A stretch of DNA of 64,000 nucleotides from NCBI GenBank assembly GCA_949752735.1, contig OX457050.1:43035784-43099783 (forward strand), given 5' to 3'. Shown here one piece after another: positions 42,904 to 54,200 of this stretch. Position 1 is the first letter of the stretch, and each line of letters starts with the position of its first letter. Position numbers and translations under genes: made by a program. The notes below the pieces were generated by a model. The model did not search any database, was not told where the DNA came from, and was given only the letters and a program-made list of their open reading frames with translations. This stretch comes from Lumbricus terrestris. Its lineage: Eukaryota; Annelida; Clitellata; Crassiclitellata; Lumbricidae.

Positions 42904-43269
42904 GAATTATAGAAGCGTTCGAGATGTGGATATGGAGAAGGATGGAAAGGGTCAGCTGGACAGAGCATAAATCAAACGAAGAAGTATTGAAAAAGGTGGA
43001 AGAGGAAAGATCCTTGATGAATACAATTAGAACAAGGCAGAAGAACTGGATGGGACATATACTGAGAGGCAACTCCTTGCAAAGAGACACAGTGGAGGGC
43101 AAAATGGAGGGGAAGAGGGGAAGAGGAAGACCGAGGGAAAAGTTCTTGGACTGGATGATGAAGGATGGATATGGGAAACTTAAAGAAAAGGCACAACACT
43201 GAGAAGAGTGGCGTCGTTGGGCATCTGGACCTGCCGAGAGGCAGCAGACCTAAAGAAGAAGAAGAAGAT
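42904..43269 (+). mobile_element. RTE-like LINE, 5'-truncated, (GAA)n tail
   Basis: Plus strand reads IIEAFEMWIWRRMERVSWT, EEVLKKVEEERSLMNTIR, NWMGHILRGNSL, VEGKMEGKRGRGRPREK and EEWRRWASGPAERQQT. This is the characteristic C-terminal end of RTE-type LINE polyproteins. One stop interrupts near the end (QH*EEW). The tail is AAGAAGAAGAAGAAG. It starts exactly at the right end of the GGGCGCCC repeat. Confidence 0.88.
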
Positions 43270-43417
43270 ATCCATTAAGAACAATTTGTCCATTGCAATT
43301 GTGTAAGAGGAAAGCTTAATTGCATAAAATCACAATAAAGTTTCTCCATCGTTCCTCAACTTCAACTGCATAAATTAATATTCATTGAGAATAACAAATC
43401 AACACATGGCAATAAAT
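43270..43417. other. Short AT-rich spacer
   Basis: Nothing recognised between the LINE tail and the ZNF tail fragment. Confidence 0.5.
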
Positions 43418-43651
43418 AATTCATGATGCATCAGGCGGAGAAAAGCTATGGATAGAACAATGCTTTAGAAATTCCATCTCAATTTCAAACACTTCATCAC
43501 ATACCAGTATACCACATCCAAACAGATTTTCCACAACCGGTATTGCATCCACATGCAATTTGATGTTGTTAGTGAGAAAACATACTCCAGGACTCCGGTT
43601 TGGAAGCAGACTTGTCATTTCATTGCAATCATGGTCGACGTTTCTTGACAA
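43418..43651 (-). pseudogene. Orphan ZNF C-terminal tail with disrupted finger
   Basis: The minus strand reads NVDHDCNEMTSLLPNRS, then VENLFGCGILVCDEVFEIEM, then HCSIHSFSPPDAS and stop. It aligns with the tails of ZNF E and the 30148 copy (SHDCNEIT, FEIEKEFLEHC). Two extra residues (LV) between the first two Cys change C-x2-C to C-x4-C, and the terminal DELxAxLC is lost. No fingers are adjacent; a (TAC)n tract follows at 43678. Confidence 0.75.
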
Positions 43652-43677
43652 GCGTTCTCGTGGTGCATCAAAGGCGC

Positions 43678-43696
43678 TACTACTACTACTACTACT
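43678..43696. repeat. (TAC)n microsatellite
   Basis: Six TAC units, marking the breakpoint between the two ZNF-derived segments. Confidence 0.9.
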
Positions 43697-43719
43697 ACGA
43701 ACACTTCATGAATGCAATG

Positions 43720-44165
43720 GCGATAGAGTGAAGTATATCAATCTACCCAGAAATAATTTTAAAATAAACTATTGTATAGCAACCACTTTGCAAAGAAGTA
43801 TATGGACAAGTTAAATTTAATAATTATGTAAAAGAAATATTGACAAGTAGTCGAATCCAGAACGGATGGCTTTGCTGCATCTTGAATAAGTATAGAACGA
43901 AAGTTCATTCTGATGATACGCAGCAACTTTACAGTCTTACAATTATACGAGTGGACCGACACACTTTAGACATGTGGTGCCTAAAAGGAAGCACCTCTGG
44001 CTTATCTGCTCCAGTCTACGTATTCTGAACAACGTCATAGACTTAGAGTGTAACTATTTAAATATATGGTCTCTCAGCACTTCTATAATTCCATACTAGG
44101 TCTTAGTCTCAAGTTAAATTTTTTTGCTTCAAACGCAAATAATTATGTGGAATCACAATAATTAT
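43720..44165. other. Paralogue of the ZNF B 3' flank
   Basis: Closely similar to 10233-10657, including GAAGTATATCAATCTA and the CATCTTGAATAA..TATAGAACGAAAG block. It continues directly into a ZNF tail at 44166. Confidence 0.75.
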
Positions 44166-44287
44166 TCAGCATAGGTGAGCAGCTAAGTCGTCAGGTGGAG
44201 AAAGTCGATGACCAGAGCAATGCTCGAGATATTCTTTCTTTGTTTCCAGCAATTTATCGCATATACCACATCCAAGAGTTCAACATT
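44166..44287 (-). pseudogene. ZNF C-terminal tail truncated by an LTR
   Basis: The minus strand reads LGCGICDKLLETKKEYLEHC, then SGHRLSPPDDLAAHLC and stop TGA (44166-44168). The tail is intact and closest to ZNF A and B. Thirteen bases further the LTR starts (44288). The finger-coding part should lie beyond the retrotransposon, but at 50580 and later none is seen. Confidence 0.85.
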
Positions 44288-44664
44288 TGTGAGCTTAACA
44301 ATCCCTCACGCTTTTCCAGTCTCTTCTTCAGTTCAGCAGCGCAGCCTAGGCCTAACCTATTCACTGTACTGCGGTAGCTATGGCTAGTGTATAAGTGTCT
44401 AAAGTTCTTAAACTTGTTCACTTAAAACAACGCTCAGTTTCTTGTATTTTGTTCTTCGATTTCCAACATTCGCAAACAACACAACAATGCATCAACGACG
44501 ACAAACAATTCAATTGCACGACAGAAACGCCATCTTCTTATATTATTACTCTTCTAACGTCTTCTACACACGACTAGCACTCCTTCTACAACTTATCTCA
44601 CTCTCAGCGTACACTCTCTCTTCGGTCGCACTGTCCTTCTCTCTGCCTCTCTCTGTCCTTCTCG

Positions 44665-44709
<45 letters not shown>

Positions 44710-44855
44710 CGGCGACGACGCGCCGCGGCACTTTCCCGCCACTCAGTCAGCTGGCCTGTCTGTCTGTACACTCAACAATTAGCTGACCTTGAGCTGGCCT
44801 ATCCGTACGCTCAACAATTAGCTGATCACTATACGTTATACAAAATTAGCTCACA
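44288..44855 (-). repeat. 3' LTR of the gypsy element
   Basis: 568 bp bounded by TGTGAGCTTA (44288) and its inverted counterpart TTAGCTCACA (44855), which fits the TG...CA rule. It carries a CT-rich microsatellite (44660-44710) and ends next to the polypurine tract. The 5' LTR was not found. ACATT precedes it at 44283-44287, but the partner target duplication is missing because the 5' end is lost. Confidence 0.8.
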
Positions 44856-44858
44856 TTA

Positions 44859-44875
44859 CCTCTTTCCTTTCTTTT
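44859..44875 (-). promoter_or_regulatory. Polypurine tract of the gypsy element
   Basis: AAAAGAAAGGAAAGAGG on the minus strand, immediately before the LTR. This is the usual primer site for plus-strand DNA synthesis in LTR elements. Confidence 0.75.
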
Positions 44876-44968
44876 AAAGAGAGCTAATTATCTATAAAAA
44901 TTAGCGAACGTACCTTAACTAAACAATGCAAACAGTCCAATATATATAACATCATAAAATATCTTACG

Positions 44969-45744
44969 CTATAATCTAGATAAACAATCAGCTACTACAT
45001 TCAATTTACCTTTCTTATAGTTCAACAGAATGTCAAAATTTTGTAATGATAATGACCATCTGACTAACTTAGCAGATTTCGACATTGATTCAGTCAAGTA
45101 AACTAAAGGATTATGGTCTGTAAACACATTAATCTTAGAACCAATAAGAATTTCTTTCAACTTATTTAAAGCCCATATGATAGCATAGGCTTCCTTCTCA
45201 ATCGTCGCCCATCTCATCTGGGTATCTGTCAGCTTCTGACTTATAAAGGAAACGGGACGTTCTATCCCTTCATTGTCCACCTGTGATAGGACAGCTCCCA
45301 CAGCAAAATCACTGCTATCACAGCACAAATTAAAAGGTTTACCAACCTCAAACATATATAAAACCACATTTGACAAGACAATCTGTTTAAGTGAATCAAA
45401 GGATTTCTGATGTGCATCAGTCCAAACAATGTTCTCAGGTACTTTCTTGCTGGTTAAGTCTGTCAATGGTTTAGCAATTTCCGCAAAATTACAAATAAAC
45501 TGTCGGTAAAACCCAAAAAAGCCTAAGACCTGTTTCACTTCCTTCCTGGTTTCAGGTTTTTTCAAATTAATCAAACTGTCAATCCTATCTGGATTCATCA
45601 TCTTCTTCCCTGATCCTATAAGGTGACCGATGAACTTCACCTCACTCTTACCAAACACACATTTCTTCAAGTTCAACGTTACATTATGCAGTCTAATTTG
45701 TTTCAAAAATAATTCCAAATGCCTTAAATGAATGTCCCAATCAT
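44969..45744 (-). CDS. Gypsy-type Pol: RT thumb and RNase H (C-terminal segment)
   Basis: About 258 codons continue the reverse transcriptase after its catalytic box. Visible are LKKCVFGKSEVKFIGHLIG, the connection motif FFGFYRQFICNFAEIAKPL, and RNase H acidic residues in CCDSSDFAVGAVLSQ, IEKEAYAIIWALNK and VFTDHNPLVYL. The frame ends in VVADCLSRL, the usual C-terminus of RNase H, about 90 bp before the polypurine tract. No integrase follows, whereas it would in ordinary Ty3/gypsy elements. The N-terminal Met reported by frame is inside a LINE insertion and is not real; the catalytic half is at 46539-48144. Confidence 0.9.
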
Positions 45745-45750
45745 TAGAAT

Positions 45751-46532
45751 TAGGCATTAGGCACTTCCAAGCAGCTCCAAAAACTTGACTACTCGGTACT
45801 CTCTCAAACTTTTCCTCACTTCAACTTTTCGTCTAGTGTTCGAGACCTAGGTGTCACCCTAGATAGTTCTCTAACTTTCACCGAACACATAGCCAAGCTT
45901 ACTCGCTCTTCCTACTTCCAATTAAGGCGCCTGAGAGCTATTCGCAAATCTGTTTCATCTTCGATCTTTACCACCATTGTCCACGCCTTCGTCTGTTCTC
46001 GGATTGACTATTGTAATTCTGTCCTTGCTGGCCTCCCTAAGGTCCGGCTAGCTCCCCTACAGTCCGTACTCAATGCTGCTGCGAGGCTCATTGCCCGTCT
46101 TCCTCGATTCTCACACATATCTACATTCATGGCTGAACAACTTCACTGGCTTCCAATCTCAGCTCGCATAGAATTCAAAGTTATAAGTTTGGTTCTCAAG
46201 TCTCAACGAGGCCTTGCTCCGACGTATCTTTGTGATCTCATACTTCGCCCCATTTCGGCCACTTCGCTGCGTCCTCTTAGGTCCTCAGATCGGCTTGACC
46301 TCTTTGTTCCTCGCGTCAGGACCGCCATGGCTCAATCCAGATCATTTGCCTGCATAGGTCCCTCCCTATGGAATGGTCTTCTCCCATCCGTTCGCTCTGC
46401 CATCCTCTCTGGTAGTCTTTCGTCATCTTTCTCTTGTCTAAAGACCTGCCTTTTCTCTCGGAGTTGCACGCACTGGGAGCGCTTCTGAAAGGCTCTTGCT
46501 GCAAGAAGCGCTTTACAAATGGTCAGATACGA
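45751..46532 (+). mobile_element. CR1/L2-like LINE inserted in the gypsy RT, 6-bp target duplication
   Basis: TAGAAT flanks both ends (45745-45750 and 46533-46538). The plus strand encodes FSSVRDLGVTLDSSLTFTEH, VHAFVCSRIDYCNSVLAGLP, LNAAARLIARLPR, LHWLPISARIEFKV, IGPSLWNGLLPSVR and a stop near 46486, then the GGGAGCGCTTCTG...GAAGCGCTTTACAAAT 3' end. 5'-truncated as usual; the surviving frame is almost unbroken, so the insertion is young. Confidence 0.9.
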
Positions 46533-46538
46533 TAGAAT

Positions 46539-48144
46539 GCACTGCAATGTCATCAACATAAGGTTCAGTGAAATCATGTATCGGTTGCAAAATCATATTT
46601 ATCGCTTTTACAAAAGTCCGTCCAGAGTTAATCATTCCAAAAGGAACACGCGTAAATTCGTACAGTCCATTATGTGTAACAAACGCAGTCTTCCATTGAT
46701 CACTCTTTTTCACAGGACAAGTCCAATAGGCACTGCGACAGTCCATAACAGAAATAAACTTGGATTTCCCGACTTTGCTCAAAACATCATTGACGATTGG
46801 CATAGGATATCTGCAGTTCTCAGTAAAAGAGTTAATGTATCTGTAGTCACAAGCCAATCTCAAGGATCCATCCTTCTTTTTGACAATGACAAGTGTACTT
46901 GCCATTCTGCTTGACGATGGTTGAATGATGTTTTCTTTCAGCATCTCTTGTATTTGTCTTTCCACTTCTGCCCGGTATATTAGTGGTATTCGATATGCCA
47001 TGAATTCTTTTTCTCGAAAGTCTGGTTTCAACACCACTTCATGTTCTACTAATGTACATAGTCCCGGTTTGTCCGAAAATCTGTCTGCATAACGATTCAG
47101 TACATCAAGTAATTGTTTCTGCTGTTCGCTCGTAAGATGTCCAATTTGTTCATAATCCAATTGGAGTGATTTCTGTTTTGTCTCTGAATAGTATTCCTTC
47201 AGCGGTATTTCTACCACTGATCCAAATTCGTCATCCTCTTCCACGATCAGACCACAAGACAATGTTCTCGTAATGAACTTCCTCATCTTGTTGGCATGAA
47301 TAATCCGTCGACCGTTTTCATTCATGTCCACGAGATACGAATATTTGGATCTTCTTTGCAAGACAGTGCATGGACCATGCCATCGTGAGATTAATTTATT
47401 GGTTGACGTTGGATACAGCACGATGACGTTTTCTCCTGGTTCGAATTCTTTATTTTTTGCTCTTTTGTTATATTGACTGGCGTATTGTTTTTGCTTTTCT
47501 TCAGCACAGCTCTCGGCGAATGTCAAGGCCTTTTCCATGTCTGCTCTTAAATTCTTCAAGTACTTTGCCGGTTGCACTCCAATGTTCGGTGGTAAATTTA
47601 TCTCTTTGGTCCAGCTTTCTTTAAGAATGGTTAGTGGCCCTCTCGGCAACTTTCCATAGACCAGCAGATACGGTGCCACTCCTGTAGTTGCATTAGGCAC
47701 TTCTCTCAATGCCCAGACTGTAAATGGAATGATTTTATGCCACTGTCTCGGATTTTCCACAATGACATGATGAACCATCTTCTTGAACGTTTGATTCCAT
47801 CTCTCCACTAATCCGGCCGCTTCTGGATGTCCTGGCGAATCGAATCGAGGACAACACCCCATCAATTTCAGAAATTCTCTCGTTAGACTGGCTGTAAAAT
47901 TCGTTCCTCTATCACTCGTTATCACTGACGGAACTCCCACATCCATGAACAACTTCATCAGAGCTTCGCATACAGCCTTAGCAGTCAATGACTTCATCAC
48001 GAAGATTGTCGGCCATCTTGTACATGAGTCTACGATGCACAAGCAATACTTATGCCCTGCTGCTGACGTCGGTTCGATTGGTCCTACGACGTCCATTGTC
48101 ATTCTTCTGAACCAATCACATGAATTTATATAGCGCCCCTTCAA
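46539..48144 (-). CDS. Gypsy-type Pol: integrase core followed by reverse transcriptase
   Basis: The integrase catalytic triad is clear: D in MTMDVVGP, D in ITSDRGTNF and E in LVERWN, with exactly 35 residues between the last two (DD35E). A GPY/F-type C-terminal module follows (RWHGPCTVLQ..YLVDMN). Then the RT starts: FREKEFMAYRIPLIYRAEVE, VIVKKKDGSLRLACDYRYIN, VMDCRSAYWTCPV, FTRVPFGMINSGRTF and the catalytic YVDDIAVHS, where the LINE insertion cuts the frame. Integrase upstream of RT is the reverse of ordinary Ty3/gypsy and the same as Ty1/copia; it is known in Gmr1-like elements. The upstream junction with the Gag ORF is broken by a small SINE fragment. Confidence 0.92.
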
Positions 48145-48165
48145 GATCTCTACTCAGAGGCACAT
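48116..48165 (-). mobile_element. SINE/LINE tail fragment inserted in integrase
   Basis: On the minus strand the insert CCTCTGAGTAGAGATCTTGA..GGGGCGCTATATAAATTC (about 39 bp) lies between two copies of ATGTG, a probable 5-bp target duplication. It separates the H2C2 domain frame from the catalytic-core frame and introduces a stop. Confidence 0.7.
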
Positions 48166-50580
48166 CCTCCCTTGGTATTGGCGTAATCGGTACTCGATCC
48201 ATCACCAAACTTCGTGCTTTCAACTGACACTTCTCACAAGACTTGCAGAATTTCACCACATCTCTACGCATCCTTGGCCACACAAAGGACAATTTGATAC
48301 GTTCTCTTGTCTTCTCTTCTCCCAAGTGTCCGCCAAATACTGACTCGTGCGCCAATTCCATCACCTGAATTCTTCTTTCCTTCGGCAACACCAACTGATA
48401 CACCAACTGGTCCAACATTTGATGCTTCTTATACATCAACCCATTCACCACACTAAACTCAGATCCTTTGTCTTCAGCTATCTTCCACCACGACTTCAGT
48501 GACTCGTCATTTCTCTGCTGCTCTTCAAATTTCTTTGCGTCTGCCAATTGTCTTTCATCACTCGTATTCTCGGCAAACAAATCTCTCATACTCGTGTCCA
48601 TTTCACTATCACTTCCAGAATCATCATAATCATCACGTTCACATGCAACCATCTCTTCTTCAATTTCATTGCTCCCGGATGTTACTCCTTCTTCTTCTTC
48701 TTGAATGCTTTGTTCATCATCGCTTTCTGTGTCATCGTCTAGCAAACTTTCATTTGATTTTTCCTCTTCTCCTTCTTCCACTCCTCTTCTCCGACTTTGT
48801 GCTCTCGTAGTCACATTCGCTTGCAATTCTCCTTGCAATACACTCACCGGTGGAACCTCTTTCAGTTCTGCAATTATTTCTGGATGCAGCAAGAACTTTT
48901 CTTTGTTATCTTTGCACAAGACTGCTGGAATGCTGGCACATACCAAGGTTAAATATGGCGCGATATTTACTCCCTTGTCCTTCAAATCTCCTCCTTCGTG
49001 TACGTTATGACCACTCATCCGCACTTCTATTTTCACCAACTTAGCTGGAATGGGTTCTCCAGCCACACATTGCAAATGTACTCTGCCAATTTCTTCTACT
49101 GTCGCTCCTTTCAATAATTCCTCATTGATTACTGGATTCTCAGTACCAGAGTCAATCAGCGCTTTGACTTGCACGGGATGACAACTGTCATCATTTCCAC
49201 GTATCTCTACATCTACATGCTGTAGTAAGGACTTCTTCGTACGTTGACACTGATCTTTACTTTCTGTTTCTCGACAAGTATCCGTAATGGGAGCAGATTT
49301 TACTACTTCTCTCTGTATAGTAAACTGAGGCGTACACTTCATTACTGACTTCACTTCCGTTTCGCGGTTGTCTTGTCCTTCCAGCTGATTAGGTGCATTC
49401 ATTACTTGGATCTGATTTACTCTGAGATTTTCTGCACTTCGAGTAAATCTATTTCTCAGATTTGTCATTCTTGGTGGTGCTTGACAATCCTTTATCAAAT
49501 TTCGGTCTGACTGACAATTATGGCAACGTTTCCTCACAATACCTCTCTGTTCAGTGCTCTCCCGTCTGTAATTGTACGGAGTATATACTGCATTGCTTTC
49601 TCTTTGGCGTCCCATCACTGGAATTCGACTATATATTTGTCTGTCACCCGTTGCTTCTCTTCTATCTTGACCAAACTGTCTTCCAGGAGCACTATCTTTC
49701 CTTACTTCATTACTTCTGGCTTGGCTTCCCGTTTCTTTGTTACTACTATTCCACCTGGTTTGCTTCGAACTATTACCCCATGCTTCATATTTCGGTTTGT
49801 CTTGAAACATTAGACCAATTCGATTGTTCACATGTATGTCTGCGAGATCTGCAACATTACTAGCTTCCAAGCATTCAGTACCCTCCTTTGCTAGTACAAA
49901 CTGTAGTGGACCCGGTGGTAGACATTCTTTCAACTTATCCGCCACCAACAGATCAAATAACTTCTCATAGTGTTTGCCCACTCGCCTACTTCTGACATAA
50001 TAGTTCAACAGATTCTTCAATCTTGCTGTAAACATAGTGTATGTCTCTTCTGCCGTTTTCTTCGCATCTACAAATCGTGATCGATATTCTCTCGCTGTCA
50101 ATTTGAATTCTTTCAGTAAATGTTCTTTCACTATGTCGTAATTGTCTAGATCATCAAAAGACAATCGGTTTAACACCGTTCTCGCTCTTGGTGTCATTAG
50201 TGGCAAAAGCAATTTGACCCAACACTGCTTTTCCACCGTAAAACTGTTGAATGCATTCTCAACTGTCTCAAAATATAATGGCACCTCCATCATATCATAT
50301 GGCATCTTAGGTAACACGTGTTTCATTGCATCCCCTATCTTCTTAATCTTAGACACCATTGTCTCACTTTCTCGGATCCTATTTCGTTCTAACTCCTCAC
50401 GTCTTCTTCTTTCGTCTTCATTTCGTTCCCTCAGTCTATTTTGATCTTCTTCCCTACGCAGTTCTTCTTGTTCTATCTTCTGCTGCAACAATTCTAACTG
50501 CTTTCTGCGTTCCTCCTTTTCTATAGCCATTTCTCGGAGCTGAGCTTCCTTAAGAGCGAGTTTCTTTTGTTCTAATTGTA
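48145..50580 (-). CDS. Gypsy element Gag, protease and integrase zinc-binding domain
   Basis: The frame (Met at 50530, open to about 50580) begins with a highly charged coiled-coil stretch (KEERRKQLELLQQKIEQEE; first 60 residues), followed by a capsid-like region (residues 65-240; KQCWVKLLLPLMTPRARTVL). A zinc knuckle-like CHNC...KDC is near residue 333, the aspartic protease motif ALIDSGTENPVI near 460, an acidic low-complexity linker at 575-660, and the integrase N-terminal H2C2 finger (ELAHESVFGGHLGEE...CKSCEKCQLK) at 730-765. The order Gag-PR-IN fits an element whose integrase precedes RT. The 5' LTR and leader are absent; sequence beyond 50580 is unrelated AT-rich DNA, so the element is 5'-truncated. 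Confidence 0.9.
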
Positions 50581-50807
50581 CTTATTGAATATCAATATTA
50601 TCATTATACCAGTAGGCTACAACTGAGTTAGGTCTTTGTCCATACAGCAATTCTGTTTATGTGTATCTCAAATGTTGATTTTTATTTCAAAACTGTTTTG
50701 CTAATCAAATTTTAAAAATTCAAACAGGTAGTAATCGATTGTTTTAGATTTTATCTGAGTGAAGATAATAATTATTGCTTTTTAACTTAATACAGAATAA
50801 ACAACTA
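50581..50807. other. AT-rich spacer
   Basis: No LTR, primer-binding site or gene recognised. CTACAACTGAGTTAGGTCTT at 50618 resembles 31144-31170, so this may be part of a further dispersed repeat. Confidence 0.4.
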
Positions 50808-50815
50808 ATTTACTA

Positions 50816-51270
50816 TAGGGCTGCCAACCGTCCCGGATTCGCCGGGACAGTCCCGGAATCGGCCCGGTGCGTCTCGTGTCCCGGATTGATCTCAAATTGT
50901 CCCGGAATTTGTGGTAGAGATAACTTGACAAAATGTTGTTATTTTGCACACTAAACTCGGCAAGTTGTGTGATAATTTTACGTTCTGCACTCTATTAAAC
51001 CTAGCCTTGTCGGCTGAACATCAAATGCTGGACAGCGCTTGGTCAAAACCTTTGAAACTTTAGAAACCACTGACACTCAGTAGCATAATGTGTCTTATAA
51101 TTATATACTGTTAGTCCGATCTTTTTTGATAGACGGCGTGCTAGTTTTCACGACTTTGTGCCTATGCACATACGTGGACAGTGTAAATTGCTATAAATGT
51201 CACAGGCTATCTATATAATTAAAGTGACTGCAGCGTCCCGGAATGGCAAAGGGAAGAGTTGGCATCCCTA
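50816..51270. mobile_element. hAT-type non-autonomous element, 455 bp, 8-bp target duplication
   Basis: Starts TAGGGCTGCCAAC and ends with the complement GTTGGCATCCCTA; ATTTACTA flanks both sides (50808-50815 and 51271-51278). 8-bp duplications and TAGGG-type ends fit hAT. Related termini occur at 58655 and 58919, the latter attached to hAT transposase sequence. Confidence 0.93.
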
Positions 51271-51291
51271 ATTTACTAAGGTGTTCAAATA

Positions 51292-54200
51292 GGTGTCACG
51301 ACAACTCGTCTACCGACAACTCGTCTAACGACAAGTGGTCTCCGGACAATTCGTCTACGACAACTGGTCTACGACAACTGGTCTACGACAACTGGTCTAC
51401 GACAACTGGTCTACGACAACTGGTCTACACAGAACTCGTACACGACAAAACGTTCATTGGGAATTCTTTAGTCAATGGCTGTTGCCGCTCAAAGAGAAGC
51501 TGGATTGATTAAAAGAACTCTTTATCAAGCGAAAATCGACTAATGAAACCCTCGATGCAAAAAAGTAAAACGGACGAAATGCACGTCTTTTTAACGAAGC
51601 AGAAATGATGAAAATAATATGAATTAAAAAGTAGATTCACGAACTGATCGCACTGGTAAATACAATTATCATTCATCCAGCTTCTATTTTAACTATATAA
51701 TACCTTCATCCAGCTTCTATTTCTTAAGCGTTCCATCATCCATCCAGCTTCTATTTCAGAAATATAATACCTTGATCCAGCTTCCATTTCTGAAGCGTTT
51801 TTAATTCATCCAGCTTCTATTTCCTAAGCGTTCTTATCATAAATTCAGCTACTATTTCTTACATATTATACCTTCATCCAGCTTCCATTTCTTTAGCGTT
51901 TTTCGTCAATTCCGCTTCTATTTCAGGTATATAATAACTTCATCCAACTTCCATTTATTTAGCGTTCTTTTAATTAATCCAGCTCCTATTTCAGATCTAT
52001 AAATGCCTTCGTCCAGCTTCCATTTCTTAAGCCTTCGATCATTCATCCAGCTTCTTTTTCAGATATATACTACCTTCATCCAGCTTCCATTTCTTTAGCG
52101 TTTTTCGTCAATTCCGCTTCTATTTCAGGTATATAATAACTTCATCCAACTTCCATTTATTTAGCGTTCTTTTAATTAATCCAGCTCCTATTTCAGATCT
52201 ATAAATGCCTTCATCCAGCTTCCATTTCTTAAGCCTTCGATCATTCATCCAGCTTCTTTTTCAGATATATACTACCTTCATCCAGCTTCCATTTTTTAAG
52301 CGTTCTTCATTCATACAGCTTCTATTTCAGATATATACTACCTTCATCCAGCTTCCATTTCTTAAGCGTTTTTCTAATTAATCCAGCTCCTATTTCAGAT
52401 ATATAATACCTTGATCCAGTTTCTATTTCTTTAGCGTTCTTCTAATTAATCCAGCTCCTATTTCAGATATAAGAATTATCCAGAATTTATTTTTCTTATT
52501 ATAACTAGCTCTCCTTATGTTGCACATACAAACCAGCTATTTGTTGATTTGGAGATTATAGAACTTAACTCAGATTACAGTATACCAATCATGTGAGTTT
52601 ATGTTCAAGTCGCTTCACAATATTCTGCCTTATGAATTCACTAAGCTGGATGTCCTCCATTCTGGGTCTCCATTTGTGCCCACTATTGCAATGGAAGCTG
52701 GATTAAGGCATTTATAGATCTGAAATAGGAGCTGGATTAATTAGAAAAAAACGCTTAAGAAATGGAAGGTGGATGAATTAAAACGCTTAAGAATGGAAGC
52801 TGGATGAGTGTATTTATAGATCTGAAAGAGAAGCTGGATTAACGAGAAGAACGCCTAAGAAATGGAAGCTGGATTAAGGCATTTATAGATCTGAAATAGG
52901 AGCTGGATTAATTAGAAAAACGCTTAAGAAATGGAAGCTGGATGAGTGTATTTATAGATCTGAAATAGAAGCGGAATTGACGAAAAACGCTAAAGAAATG
53001 GAAGCTGGATGAAGGTATAATAATATCTTAAATATGAGCTGGATTAATTAGAAGAACGCTTAATGGAAGCTGGATCAGTGTATTTATATATCTGAAATAG
53101 AAGCTGGATTAACTAGAAGAACGCTAAAGAAATGGAAGCTGGATGAAGGTAGTATATATCTGAAAAAGAACCTGGATTAATGAGAAGAGCGCTAAAGAAA
53201 TGGAGGCAGGATTGGTGTTTTTATATATCTGAAATAGAAGCTGGATGAATGATCGAAGGCTTAAGAAATGGAAGCTGGATGAAGGTAGTATATATCTGAA
53301 AAAGAAGCTGGATTAATGAGAAGAACGCTTAAGAAATGGAAGCTGGATGAAGGTAGTATATATCTGAAAAAGAAGCTGGATTAATGAGAAGAACGCTTAA
53401 GAAATGGAAGCTGGATGAAGGTAGTATATATATCTGAAAAAGAACCTGGATTCATGAGAAGAACGCTTAAGAAATGGAAGCTGGATGAAGGTAGTATATA
53501 TCTGAAAAAGAGCTGGATTAATGAGAAGAGCGCTAAAGAAATGGAGGCTGGATTGGTGTTTTATATATCTGAAATAGAAGCTGGATGAATGATCGAAGGC
53601 TTAAGAAATGGAAGCTGGATGAGTGTATTTATTAATCTGAAATAGAAACTGGATTAATGAGAAGAACGCTAAAGAAATAGAAGCTGTATGAAGGTAGTAT
53701 ATCTGAAATAGAAGCTGGATGAATGAGCGAAGGCTTAAGAAATGGAAGCTGGATTAAGGCATTTATAGATCTAAAATGGGAGCTGGATAAATGAGAAGAA
53801 CGCTAAAGAAATGGAAGCTGGATTAAGGCATTTATAGATCTGAAATAGGAGCTGGATTTATTAGAAGAATGCTAAAGAAATGGAAGCTGGATGAAGGTTT
53901 CTTTATTTCTGAAATCGAAGCGAGAGGAAGGTTTTATATATAGGTGAAACAGAAACTGGATTTATTCAGCAACGCGATCATTTAGTGAAGCCATCATAAA
54001 CTTTATAAGCATTATTTTTATCAATTCGTCCATTTCGTCGGTCTACTTTTTTGCATCGAGGGTTTCATTTGTCGATTTTCGCTTGATAAAGAGTTCTTTT
54101 ATCAATCCAGCTTCTCTTTGAGCGGCAACAGCCATTGACTAAAGAATTCCCAATGAACGTTTTGTCGTGTACGAGTTGTGTGTAGACCAGTTGTCGTAGA

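Noticed and set aside
44435..44790. 114-codon plus-strand ORF with Leu/Ser repeats
   Set aside because: It lies wholly inside the LTR and crosses a CT microsatellite.
48499..50444. Plus-strand frames of 60-133 codons
   Set aside because: They are antisense shadows of the Gag-protease frame, which has clear domain motifs.
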